A stretch of DNA of 64,000 nt from Actinostola sp. cb2023. Its lineage: Eukaryota > Cnidaria > Anthozoa > Actiniaria > Actinostolidae. Position numbers and translations under genes: made by a program. Below, piece by piece: positions 46,577 to 59,300 of this stretch; position 1 is the stretch's first letter; each line of letters starts with the position of its first letter. The notes under the pieces are model-generated. The model saw only the letters and a program-made list of their open reading frames with translations. It did not search any database and was not told where the DNA came from. The DNA lies in assembly GCA_033675265.1 (NCBI GenBank), contig JAUJYZ010001198.1, positions 168,501 to 232,500 on the forward strand, read 5' to 3'.

Positions 46577-46800
46577 CGTACGAACTGTATAGACTCGTAC
46601 CCAGTCGCCTCTCTTACTCGGGATGTGGGCGCGCGGTGTGTAGTGGGAATGGAGAAAGAAAAGCGGTGTACGCCTTTGCGTCCCTCCTTCCCAAGCGCCT
46701 TTGCGCGCTTCCCGGTCCGGTTTTGCGCTTTCCGGTCCGGTTACTTCCCTTTCCATGGTAAGTAACACTGGGTACGAGTCTGCGAACTGTATTGGTACGA
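46577..46800. mobile_element. Inverted repeat, ACGAACTGTATAGACTCGTACC termini
   Basis: ACTGTATAGACTCGTACCCA near 46585 is mirrored by GGGTACGAGTCTGCGAACTG near 46770. The interior is GC-rich with CGCTTTGCGC-type palindromes. Confidence 0.7.
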
Positions 46801-46908
46801 ACTTCATACTTATACCATCATAAAACACAAGAAAACGAGCAACACTAGGTCGTGATTGCTTATAAACAATCAAATTAGAACAACACAGAACAGCAACTGA
46901 AGTATAGA

Positions 46909-47125
46909 ACCTGTACACTTTGGCTCATTACGTGTCCCGAACGGCAGCACATGCTCATCTCACTCATTAAACTACATGAGAACCTGTACACTTTGGCTCA
47001 TTACGTGTCCCGAACGGCAGCACATGCTCATCTCACTCATTAAACTACATGAGAACCTGTACACTTTGGCTCATTACGTGTCCCGAACGGCAGCACATGC
47101 TCACTCACTCATTAAACTACATCTA
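46909..47125. repeat. 72-bp direct repeat, three copies
   Basis: TGAGAACCTGTACACTTTGG followed by CTCATTACGTGTCCCGAACG and GCAGCACATGCTCATCTCAC, nearly identical in all three. Confidence 0.95.
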
Positions 47126-47140
47126 CGGATTGCTATATTC

Positions 47141-47309
47141 AGTCGTTTTCGTATGAGTGGGAAGTTACCGCACCGTCACCGCAACGCGCCTTGCCGTATT
47201 GAAAGAGTTTGATTGGATGAGATGCATCTGCGCGCTTTTTGATTGGTTCAGAAAGGAAGCCATTTGAGTGTCACGGTACCGTAGGTTTCCCACTCATACG
47301 AAAACGACT
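47141..47309. mobile_element. AGTCGTTTTC-family MITE, copy 5
   Basis: Both ends are intact (AGTCGTTTTCGTATGAGTGG and its complement). The interior reads GTTTGATTGGATGAGATGCA and CTTTTTGATTGGTTCAGAAA, the same as the 62.3-kb copy. Confidence 0.94.
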
Positions 47310-47365
47310 CTATTGTTTATCGAAGAGCCCACGTTCCTCTTGGTCAGCAGGAATATTTTGTAAAC

Positions 47366-50300
47366 TCAAGCGAAGTACATTCCTTTTTTCATTTGTTCTG
47401 TCACATTAATGGCGTCACAAAACTCTTTCAATAAGTCCTTCTCTAACTTTTCTGGTTGGCCATTTCTTGACCTGAGAAGAAAACTTTAACTTATTATACA
47501 TGTCTTTTTCAATTTCATCTCATTATGCATGATCATATGGGGCTGAGTCAAGAAGGAAATATTCTTTATTTTGGGTTCCCTGTGGTAAACGAGTGAGGGA
47601 GACTGGCGGAGAGAAGAAAGATTTGGCCAAATCATCATAACCAATCAGTACATTTTACCACAATCCTTTGCGTGCATAAACCACTATGAAACTTAAGAAC
47701 GGAGAAATTTGAACGTCGAAATGTGAATGTGCCAGACAGTTTGTAGATCTAAGTCGTTTCGCAAAGGATTATGGTACAATGTTCAGGCAGCCGCCATCTT
47801 TTTTCTTTTTTCAGTTTTAAAATATACTACAAGTACCAGAATGCTTTGCCCATTTTCTTTTGCGAGATAATTAGCACCAATTATCTTACTATTCTCATGA
47901 GGGAATAACAGTCTGAATATTAAAGAAAGAAAATTCCCAAAGCATTCTGGTACTTGTAGTAAAACAACGTCATCATGCAAGTTGCCTATCCAGGGCCGTA
48001 CATAACCCAAAATTCAAATTCAGGGGGGGGGGGGGGGGGGGGGGGGGGGGGAGGGCAGTACGTATTTAACAACAAAAAAATAAATGAAAATAGTACAGTT
48101 CTCAGTACTTTTTGGTATCTTTTTCGCCTTGCTTAGTGGGGAGGGGGGCAACTGTGTACGGCCCTGCTATCAGCCTTCTACTTACGATGCAAGTCCGTTT
48201 ATATGATGTCTCGCTCTAAACGCCACCAAGTGGGCATAGTAGGCAGGCGAGGGCAAAGATACACTGCGTGTACATCGAGCATAGGTGTGGCACAAATGGT
48301 AAGTCAGTTTATGAAGGTCATTGGCACTGAAATTGTTGTCGTCATACAACACGTGGTAATGTGTAGGCCGACTTGTTCCCTAGCAACAAAGGAAGCAAAT
48401 CTTAGTTCCATCACACCATTACCAACACAACACACATTATTAACATCACCACCGAGATCTGCAGCTACCGACACTTCCATAAGGTGCTTTACGTCTGTCC
48501 GGTCCGTGTCTGTCCACCACCGCCACCATCATCGCTAACAGCAGCTGGGTGCCACCGCCTACAGCACCACCATCATCCATCCATCCATCCATCATCACCA
48601 CCACCACCACCATCACCACCACCATCATCACCAACAACATCATCATCATCGCCACCACCATCATCATTCATCACCAACACCACTGCCACCACCATCATCA
48701 TCGCCAACAGCACCACCATCATCCATCACCACTGCCACCGCCTACAGCACCACCATCATCCATCCGCCACCACCATCATCACCACCGCCAACATCATCGC
48801 CACCACCATCATCACCACTGCCACCACCATCATCACCACCACTACCATCATCACCATAACATCATCATCATTGCCACTACCACCACCATCATCGTTTACA
48901 CCACCATCATCATCCATCAGCATCACCGCAAATCAATCAATATTACTGATAGATTGATACAAAGAACACAGCCTACCTGGATCCCTTGGTGACTACAGAG
49001 GTAAAAGTCAAACTCAAATGGGTGCGTAATGCCACGGTCCACCATGGTACCAGGGGGTACATTCCCTGCTCTACCCGACTCATCCTTTTTATCAGTACAA
49101 AAGAACCTGGCGTGATGCCTTTTCTGTACCACCAAAAAGGTAATAGGGGGCTGGTACTCCTTCTGTAGTTCAAGACATGCTTGCTGGACAGCGCGGACTT
49201 CGTGGAGTAACACCTGGTCAAACTGGCCTTCACTGACACCATCACGATAGAATATTATTCGTTTTGGCTTAATTTTTGTCTGTTTGTAAAACTCAATCAA
49301 TAGTTCTTTTACCATAGCTGCCATGTCAAGGATGATCTCTTGTGCTGACTTGTCTTTGATGTGAGTCTGCGCTCTCACACGGGCAGCGTACCTACTGGCA
49401 TGGCAGTCCATGCTAGCTACAACAGCAGCAATGGACGGAATATTACCCTCACCAGGGGAGGGGTGAGTCACATCTGCTCCAAAGATAATAACATCTCGGA
49501 AAAGAGGCGGCATTTCTGAATGATCAACAATGTGATTTGTACCTCCAAGTTTGACGTTGATTTTCATGGCTATGTTTGAGCAAACCTGAGGTTTGGCAGG
49601 AATAAACTGTTTTGTTTGTACACATTGTGTGGGTATACCCAATACAGTGTCACCAACTCGTTTAACCTCCTTGTACACTTCTTTATTTCCTTGGGGAGGT
49701 AGGACCACTACGACTAACTGCAAGTCTCGGTAATGTGATACCAAATTTGACAAGATATTCTCAACCTGTTGAATAATTGTCTGTTAATTTACAGTGTGTA
49801 TCACATGACTTTTGACGAGTGGGTTCCGAAGTTTGTTCGGAAGTTGCGAAGTTCGTTCGGAAGTTGCGAAGTTTGTTCGGAAGTTGCGAAGTTCGTTCGT
49901 TGCGAAGTTCGTTCGTTAGTTGCGAAGTTCGTTCGTTAGTTGCGAAGTTTGTTCGTTAGTTGCGAAGTTCGTTCGTTAGTTGCGAAGTTCGTTCGTTAGT
50001 TGAGAAATTCGTTCGGAAGTTGCGAAGTTCGTTCGTTAGTTCCGAAGTTGTAAAGTTTGTTCGGAAGTTGTGAAGTTTGTTCGGAAGTTGCGAAGTTTGT
50101 TCCGAAGTTGTGAAGTTTGTTCCGAAGTTGTGAAATTTGTTCCGCGGAAGTTGCGAAGTTCGTTCGTTAGTTCCGAAGTTGTAAAGTTTGTTCGGAAGTT
50201 GTGAAGTTTGTTCGGAAGTTGCGAAGTTTGTTCGGAAGTTGTGAAGTTTGTTCGGAATTTGCGAAGTTTGTTCGGAAGTTGCGAAGTTTGTTCGGAAGTT

Positions 50301-53300
50301 GCGAAGTTTGTTCGGAAGTTGCGAAGTTTGTTCGGAAGTTGCGAAGTTTGTTCCGAAGTTGCGAAGTTTGTTCCGAAGTTGTGAAGTTTGTTCCGAAGTT
50401 GTGAAATTTGTTCCGAAGTTGTGAAATTTGTTCCGAAGTTGTGAAGTTTGTTCCGAAGTTGTGGAATTTGTTCCGCGGAAGTTGTGAAGTTTGTTCGGAA
50501 GTTGTGAAGTTTGTTCCGAAGTTGTGAAGTTTGTTCCGAAGTTGTGAAATTTGTTCCGCGGAAGTTGTGAAGTTTGTTCGGAAGTTGCGAAGTTTGTTCC
50601 GAAGTTGTGAAGTTTGTTCGGAAGTTGTGAAGTTTGTTCGGATGTTGTGAAGGAAGTACAAACTAAATTTGCTTCAATAATCAAATTCAAAACTTCTTTA
50701 GGGAGATAACTACCTTGTTTTTTAATACAATTCACCAGTTGCAAACTTGCAAACTGAGTTTGTACTTCAATTCCAACGAATTTCTGATTTCAAGTGGGAA
50801 GCAAGTTCAAACTTCGCAACTTCTGAACAATCTTCGAAACCCGCTCGTCAAAATATTAAAGGGAGGGAAAGAGGGAGGAAAGAATGAAGGAAGTAAGAAA
50901 GGGAGAGAGGAAGGGAATGAGGCAGGGTGGGAAAGAGGGAGCGAAAGTGGGAGGAAAGAATGAAGGAAGGAAGGAAGGAAGGAAGGGAGAAAGTATACAA
51001 TAATACATTATTCAAGATATTATATATGAATTAATGAACAAATGAACAAGTGAATAAAACAATGGATGAATAAAACAATGAATGAATTGAACTTACATTG
51101 TCATTATTCCTTGCATACTGGACACTACAGGGAGTGCCATTCATTCGCATTCCCTCATTGCGGCACACATTTTCCATTTGCCTTGCGAACCCTCTTGTGA
51201 CTTGTTCACTGCATGTTCTCTGGTCCACAAAGCTAACCATGGCCCACGTTTTAACTTCAGTACATGCATGGAAAAACTTATTACCACGCATGTCCCAAAC
51301 TCCATCTCGCGGGACAATTGTACTGCCCCCTAAAGTGACCTTTGGAGCAGGGAGCACTCTACCGTCAACGTCAACCATATTCTTATTAATTGACATGCCA
51401 TATTCATTCTGTAGATATTGACGACTGTTTTGTTCCAATTGATTAGCCTTGAATATTGAATAAACAAACAAGTCTGAATGAATAGGAATAAGTATGGTAG
51501 GATGCACAGACAAGAAGGAGTGTCTGGTAGTGAGGTACATGTACAGTACAGCTGGCCCCCAGGGGGGGGGGGGGGGGGGGGGACTCCGATACGAAAGTGG
51601 CGGGGATGCTCGTCGTCCCTTTTAGGGTTTTTATTCGTGCTTTGGTCCCACTTAGGGTGTCAGAAATAAAAATGACCATCAATAGAGTTTTCCGGTCCCT
51701 TTTAGGGTATTCAATCAACAGCGATATTTAAAAACGTTCTTTAAAAATAGCTTAAAGATTTATATGACAACGTTGTCTAAAACTTGTAATAGTGGAAGGC
51801 ATTTGATGCTAGTGTTTTTTATACTATTAAAATGACTTTTTAAATTGGTCCCTTTTAGGGGTAAAAATATTCGCTGCCACGCCCACCAAGACAAGACTCC
51901 GGTCCCTTTTAGGGGTCATTTTCAAAATTTCCGACGAGCATCCCTACCCCCTTTTATAAGGGAGTCCCCCCCTCGGGAGCTGGCCCCGGTTGCACGAAAG
52001 ACGAATAGCGCTATTCACCGGATAAGTCCTATCCAATGGATAAAACTGATGCAGTTTATCCAATAAATTTTATCCGTTGGATAAGACTTATCTGTTGGAT
52101 AGCGCTATTCACCTTTCGTGCAACCGGGGCCAGACACGGAGCAATATTGCAGGCAAACTCATGATTTCCGTGTGTGTGCAATGTTGCAGAAGTAGGATTT
52201 CAATGTACCAGTAGAAGTAGCTAGGATTTCAGTTAGTTGGCTCACTACATTTGCAGAGGGACACACACTATGTACAATCATATTGCCAACCAGCAATAGC
52301 GCATGCAATGTTGCACCGTGTGTCTGTTACCTTTATCTTAAGGCACAACATTGCAATTAATTGCCAGTAACAATGGTTGCATGAAATCAACTGTCTGTAC
52401 GTAGCCAATTAATGCAAGTCTAAGAAGAGTGGATTATTGAACAATTATTCCCCGAAGTGGAGGTGTCAGAGTAGTGGTGGATATTTACCGAGCCGCGAGT
52501 CTTCGAGCGACAAGGTAAATATTCACCACTACACACCGACACTGAGGGGGATAATTGTTTTAGTATTTACCAAATCAGTTGGATACAAAATGTAGCTGTA
52601 GCTGTAGCTGCAGCTGTAGCGAAACAAGATGCCATTTTGAATCTCGTCCCAAAACAGTGAATAGCCAAGGATATTCTGAGTTACAGGAGCCAATCAAAAT
52701 GTGCCAAAATTGCTATCCGCTGATTTGGTAAATACTAAGAGCTATTATTCTAAGATTTATAATTAAGGATGAATGAACATACCCACTCAATAATATCCTT
52801 CTGTCGTTCTCTTGGAGGCCGTGTAACTTTTTTAATCATCTCAGCGGTCTGTGTGTCAGTTAACTTTCTCTTAGTACTTGAAACCATATGGCACACTTCC
52901 ATGGGGAGATGGTTCTTTTTTTGACCGACCATAAGACACGGCAAATGGGGATACCTTACCAGATTAGCAGGATTTTTAGAAAAAGGTTTGTTAGTTATCA
53001 ATAGGCGACTTGCACTAAGAGGTCACGTGACCCCAACACCCTTAAATCGAACAGCAGTGTCAAAATGAACTCCAGAAATGAAAAGAGCAACTCGAAATTA
53101 GTAAAAGGGCGAAGTCTCAGCGCATAATGTCTGGCACAGGAGAAACGACAAAAATAAATAAAATGGATCTTTTCTAAGATTTTGTTTGGAAAATGCATTG
53201 GATGGCAAGAGCCATCTTAGAAAACGATGAATTTTATTTTTAATGTCATTTCTCCTGTGTCAGACATTATCCGCTGAAACGTCGCCCTTTTACTAATTTC

Positions 53301-56300
53301 GAGTTGCTCTTCCATTTCTGGAGTTCATTTTGACACTGCTGTTCGATTTAAGGGTGTTGGGGTCACGTGACCTCTTAGTGCAAGTCGCCTATTATCAGGG
53401 CGGTCAACAACATGACACACAAACTGATACGTTTCAGTTCTGTTCAACCACAGTTTTTATATTACACAAAATACAAAATACGTTTTCAATCTACTGGTTT
53501 ATATTTAAAATTTACAATCAACTCATGATAATTTCAATATGCATTGTATATATTCAAAACTGTAACTTGTTCCACAATCCCTCCAGTTCAGTTCAGTTCA
53601 GTTTATTCCTGATTTTCAAATTGAAGTTATACCGTATTCTGTGAAAACAAGGAAGCAATAGAGGAGGCATTTTATCGGGGGGGGGGGGGGGGGATTGCTT
53701 ATAACCGGCAATTTCTAAGCGGCAGTTTACAATATTATTTATGCCTCAAAATTTCCCATATATAAAGGTTGTAGTGATTTATATGCTGAGCTCGTTCGGA
53801 AATAAGCAACTGCATTTATTAATCTTGTCAATTTCATAGTATCTTGGCAGGCACTCCCGGGATTTAACACAGATTTAGATTACTCTTTCATGATACTCTG
53901 GCATTCAAATGACTCACCTTAGTTGTAGGTTGTACTTCTCCTTGAAATATTGTTCTACTGATATTGTTCTAGCTTTACTGGCATCTTCATTTTCATCTTG
54001 TAACTGAAACTTGTATGTTGATGCATTCTTGCCTAAATCCATCACAACATACTTTCGCTTCATCCCAGGAATGTGGCATGTCTCCACTTTAAAACCTATA
54101 TTAAAGAAAAACAAGATAAAGTTAATTTAGTTATAATAAGTTAAATATAATTATGTTTAAATAAAAAAAAGATAAAGTTTGTAAAGGATGGTGTCGTTAT
54201 ACAATGTATACTGTATAAACCTTTTATAGCATCAAGGAACTCTCTTGCCATTCCTGGCTTCATCTGCCACCTCCTGTCAGACATCCTTTGAGACTCGCCA
54301 TGTGGAAGCAATTCACATAAGAGGTCAATAACAGGTTGGGCTTTCATAAATGCCTTGGAAGACACTGAAATAAAAACATACTCAATTGAACTTGTGTTAA
54401 TGCCCAGTTTATAACATTGCACCAAAGTGTATATGACACAAATTTTTTTCTTTTGAAAATCGATTACATATGAAGTGAATAGTGGGATGGTTCAGTATTT
54501 TGTGATTTGAGCTTCGCATTGGCGAGTTATAAAGGACATGATGTTCATTTTGTTTTTCTATTTTAGAAAAGAATACTGCTTGGAAAAATACAAATAAGTT
54601 TCGGCAAAACCCACTCTGACGTCACCGAATTAGCATATCACGATTTCAAAGCTTTATTAAACTCGCCAATGCGAAGCTCAAATCACAAAATACTGAACCA
54701 TCCCACTATTCAATTCATATGTAATCGATTTTCAAAAGAAAAAATTTCGTGTCATATACACTTTAAGCTGTATCTATACTTGTAGTGGTATATTTGTATG
54801 TACTCAGGTATGCCCTCATGTTAAATTTAAGCTGAAATTTAATATGCTAAAATCAATGTGTTCTAGCTAAAAGTTACATGAAACAATGATGATCGAGTGA
54901 CTTTTTTGACAAATTTGTATATTTTATGCCCTTTCTAATACTATAACTTCTTGGGAAAATGTAGGCCATTTTCATGCCATTTTTTAAAACTTAGGCCTTT
55001 AAATTGGGCTTCTAATGACCAATGGAGGATGCATGACAGACATGTATGCTTCGAAAATGACAGTTGATACACATTTCTGTCCACTCAATCATGTATTTAT
55101 GTTTTTTGGAAGGTTTCAGGTCCAACCATTGTACTTGGCAACTCCCCAAGAGAACTCACCATCAATGTTTACAAGCATAGTTTTCCATTGTGATGGCCGT
55201 ATACTCTGATAAAAACCTGACCGCACCTCACAGCCTCCACCAAGATCAAACCCTCTGCTGTTGGTAGGAAAGAAACTTCTTCCTACTGGGGTGAAGTGTA
55301 GCGATGGTATTTGTCGCAGAACAATGTCCAGAGCTTGGACTGCTTCAGGAACCATCTTGCGTTTACCATCTAGAAACTGATTCAAATCATCTACACAAAC
55401 TTGTGCAGCATACTTGACTGTCAACTGATGAAGAATGAAAATAGCTTATTATGCATACATGTGCATGTCACTGCGGCAGAAACAATGGCTCAATATTAGT
55501 CTGCATGCATGCACATGCTAGCTAGGCTACCAGTACAGACATGTACAAGTTGTGGGTGTCGTTGTGGGTTGGTAAGAATTCAAGTATGCACTTCTCATGT
55601 ACATGATAATAAATTTAAACAATAAACAAATAAATTGATAATATTGATAATGACATTAAGCCAACGTCGAAACGTCGTCGTTCATTACAAATAATGTTTT
55701 CTAACTTTTTTATCGCTTAATTTTTCATCAAAGATATTATTTGCTATTTTTACTTGAGACTTGATACAGCTGGGGTTAGAGCATTTCTCATATACTTTTT
55801 TTAATATGTACCTTAAAATGCCTGTCCTTGCCACCATTCATTCCTGGAAGTGTTACATCTAATTCACACTAAAACAGCAAAAATAAACAATGAAACAACA
55901 AACAATGATAAACAATTATTGGATGAGGTTTTGATGATATCCGGAATTATCAATGTAGAGGTAAGTGTTAACATTTGCCGAGACATTGATAATAATTACG
56001 GATTTCTTCAAAACCGAATTCAATAATTGTTTTATTATACATTGTCTATGTGGATTGACTCATAATACAAAGATACAAAGATACAATGTATAAGCAATCC
56101 AACAACAACAACAAATGAATGAAAATGACAGCACTGCAGTAACCTACAGATAACAACCAATCCGCTGACCTATGCAGGCTCGTTTTTGCAGATAACTGCC
56201 TACAGATAACCACCAGACCGCTGAAATATCGCTGGCGCGCACTGATAGTTAGAATTATCTGTAGGCTCTCGACCAATGAGAATACAGATACTGAGTACAA

Positions 56301-59300
56301 TGTATAATAATTCATATTATTGACATGTACATTTCCTCTAAAATGTGTATAAATTGCGGCTTTTCATGTGACGTCATGGCAGCCATGTTATTGGATCCCG
56401 ACAACAAAGCATTCCTCATTAGCTCCTTTTATTTGTACCGTCAACATGGCTGCTGCGTCTTTGTACTTTAAATCTTCAGGGGTTGATTGCAAATCAGCAA
56501 TAGAATGCAGACAGTATACATCAAAGATTTTATATCTTTCATGGATCGTACATGCATGTTTCTGTACTTTAAATAGTTAGTTATTGTTCTTATTGTGTGA
56601 ATATGGACCTACCCCGTTACCATTAATCGTAGACAGCTTTTTTCTGCTGTACAGGTTTTTCTTGCCATCAAACGCTGGTCGGTGATTGTCAAAATATGTT
56701 TTAAAATACTTTTCCACAGCCGCATTGACAACTTCTCGGCATTCTGATACAGGGGTCCTCTCTGGCTTAATGTCAATGTCATAGTGATATATGTAGTCAA
56801 CGCTACGGAAATCCAATTTAAAAAAATTGGCCTTCAATCTGATAGATCTTCCTTGAGTTCCATACCCAGGACGAACAGGTAGTGGTTTTTGTTGTTGTTT
56901 AAGATGAGATGGTCTCGCTGCATAATGAACAGGAGAGACTGGTTGAAATATTTGGTTCTTTTCATGTTGGTTGAATTCATTTTACCACTGATTTCATTAC
57001 TATACGACCGAAAATTACGACTAGTAATATTGGCAAGTCTTCTGTCAATCAAAAACATCAAATATGCCAAAAGTGGCTTCTTTGATGTCCAGTGCAAACT
57101 AAAAGACGTGACTTTCGTCTTGACTTGGTTGCATAACAATGAAAGCAGTGGTAATAAGGAAATATGAAACTTTTATTGAAATGTTAAAATGCTCATTTAC
57201 ACTGTATAAAGAGTGACCGTACCTTCAGACATTCCACTGGCAATAAGTTGGACATTTTGACGACCATTTTGACCTGATCTTTGAGTATGGCCATTACCTC
57301 GAGGCGGTGGTATATTTGATGCTCCTGCCTGTGCTTGAGGAAGGGATGTTCCTTGTGGCAATGATTTATCATGAACCTGATTAGATCTATTACCGGTAGT
57401 TGGTTCTCTGTGATGGTCAATGCTACCCTTTTGGGGTACTACTGGCGTAGCTTGTACCTGAGAGGACCTATCAGCGTGTCCTGTCTGTGCTTGAGGAAGG
57501 GATGTTCCTTGTGGCAATGATTTATCATGAACCTGATTAGATCTATTGCCGGTAGTTGGTTCTCTGTGATGGTCAATGCTACCCTTTTGGGGTACTGGGA
57601 TAGCTTGTACCTGAGAGGACCTATCAGCAGCCTGTTCCAGCTGGGTACCACCCTGAGCAATGATCCACTTTGTGCCTGACTAGCTATAGGTTGTTCTCTC
57701 TGTCTTGGGTGGCCACCATCTGCTTGAGACGGTGTCCCACTTGGGCTTTTCTTTGATGGTTTTTGTTCGACATGAACTGGTGCTATAGGTTGTTCTCTCT
57801 GTGTTGGGTGGCCACCATCTGCTTGAGACGGTGTCCCACTTGGGCTTTTCTTTGATGGTTTTTGTTCGACATGAACTGGTGCTATAGGTTGTTCTCTCTG
57901 TGTTGGGTGGCCACCATCTACCATCTGAGACGGTGTCCCACTTGGGCTTTTCTTTGATGGTTTTTGTTCGACATGAACTGGTGCTATAGGTTGTTCTCTC
58001 TGTGTTGGGTGGCCACCATCTGCTTGAGACGGTGTCCCACTTGGGCTTTTCTTTGATGGTTTTTGTTCGACATGAACTGGGCTATAGGTTGTTCTCTCTG
58101 TGTTGGGTGGCCACCATCTGCTTGAGACGGTGTCCCACTTGGGCTTTTCTTTGATGGTTTTTGTTCGACATGAACTGGTGCTATAGGTTGTTTCTCTCTG
58201 TGTTGGGTGGCCACCATCTGCTTGAGACGGTGTCCCACTTGGGCTTTTCTTTGATGGTTTTTGTTCGACATGAACTGGTGCTATAGGTTGTTCTCTCTGT
58301 GTTGGGTGGCCACCATCTGCTTGAGACGGTGTCCCACTTGGGCTTTTCTTTGATGGTTTTTGTTCGACATGAACTGGTGCTATAGGTGTTTCTCTCTGTC
58401 TTGGGTGGCCACCATCTGCTTGAGACGGTGTCCCACTTGGGCTTTTCTTTGATGGTTTTTGTTCGACATGAACTGGTGCTATAGGTTGTTCTCTCTGTGT
58501 TGGGTGGGTGTCCCACTTGGGCTTTTCTTTGATGGTTTTTGTTCCATGAACTGGTGCTATGTTGTTCTCTCTGTGTTGGGTGGCCACCATCTGCTTGAGA
58601 CGGTGTCCCACTTGGGCTTTTCTTTGATGGTTTTTGTTCGACATGAACTGGTGCTATAGGTTGTTCTCTCTGTGTTGGGTGGCCACCATCTGCTTGAGAC
58701 GGTGTCCCACTTGGGCTTTTCTTTGATGGTTTTTGTTCGACATGAACTGGTGCTATAGGTTGTTCTCTCTGTGTTGGGTGGCCACCATCTGCTTGAGACG
58801 GTGTCCCACTTGGGCTTTTCTTTGATGGTTTTTGTTCGACATGAACTGGTGCTATAGGTTGTTCTCTCTGTGTTGGGTGGCCACCATCTGCTTGAGACGG
58901 ACTACTTCGGATTTAGTTCAGATAGGCGTCCACTTGGGCTTTTCTTTGATGGTTTTTGTTCGACATGAACTGGTGCTATAGGTTGTTCTCTCTGTGTTGG
59001 GTGGCCACCAGCTGCTTGAGACGGTGTCCCACTTGGGCTTTTCTTTGATGGTTTTTGTTCGACATGAACTGGTGCTATAGGTTGTTCTCTCTGTGTTGGG
59101 TGGCCACCATCTGCTTGAGACGGTGTCCCACTTGGGCTTTTCTTTGATGGTTTTTGTTCGACATGAACTGGTGCTATAGGTTGTTCTCTCTGTGTTGGGT
59201 GGCCACCAGCTGCTTGAGACGGTGTCCCACTTGGGCTTTTCTTTGATGGTTTTTGTTCAACATGAACTGGTGGTTCATTCTTCTGGGCTGTTTGGGTTTG

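Larger units (their letters stand above)
45986..47365. other. Intergenic repeats downstream of the Argonaute gene
   Basis: Convergent region before the Argonaute stop codon at 47366. Contains an inverted repeat, a 72-bp triplicate and an AGTCGTTTTC-family MITE, listed separately. No gene seen. Confidence 0.55.

Noticed and set aside
48446..48992. Met/Val-rich and His/Pro-rich frames
   Set aside because: Translations of a CACCATCATCAC tract inside an Argonaute intron.
49956..50744. 262-codon Asn/Thr/Ser/Gln frame, minus strand
   Set aside because: Minisatellite in an Argonaute intron; the exons on either side join in phase without it.
57439..58644. 401-codon frame as the Argonaute N-terminus
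   Set aside because: It passes through the repeat in shifted frames and ends at 57439, out of frame with the sequence that joins exon 3; the true frame is the one ending at 57223.
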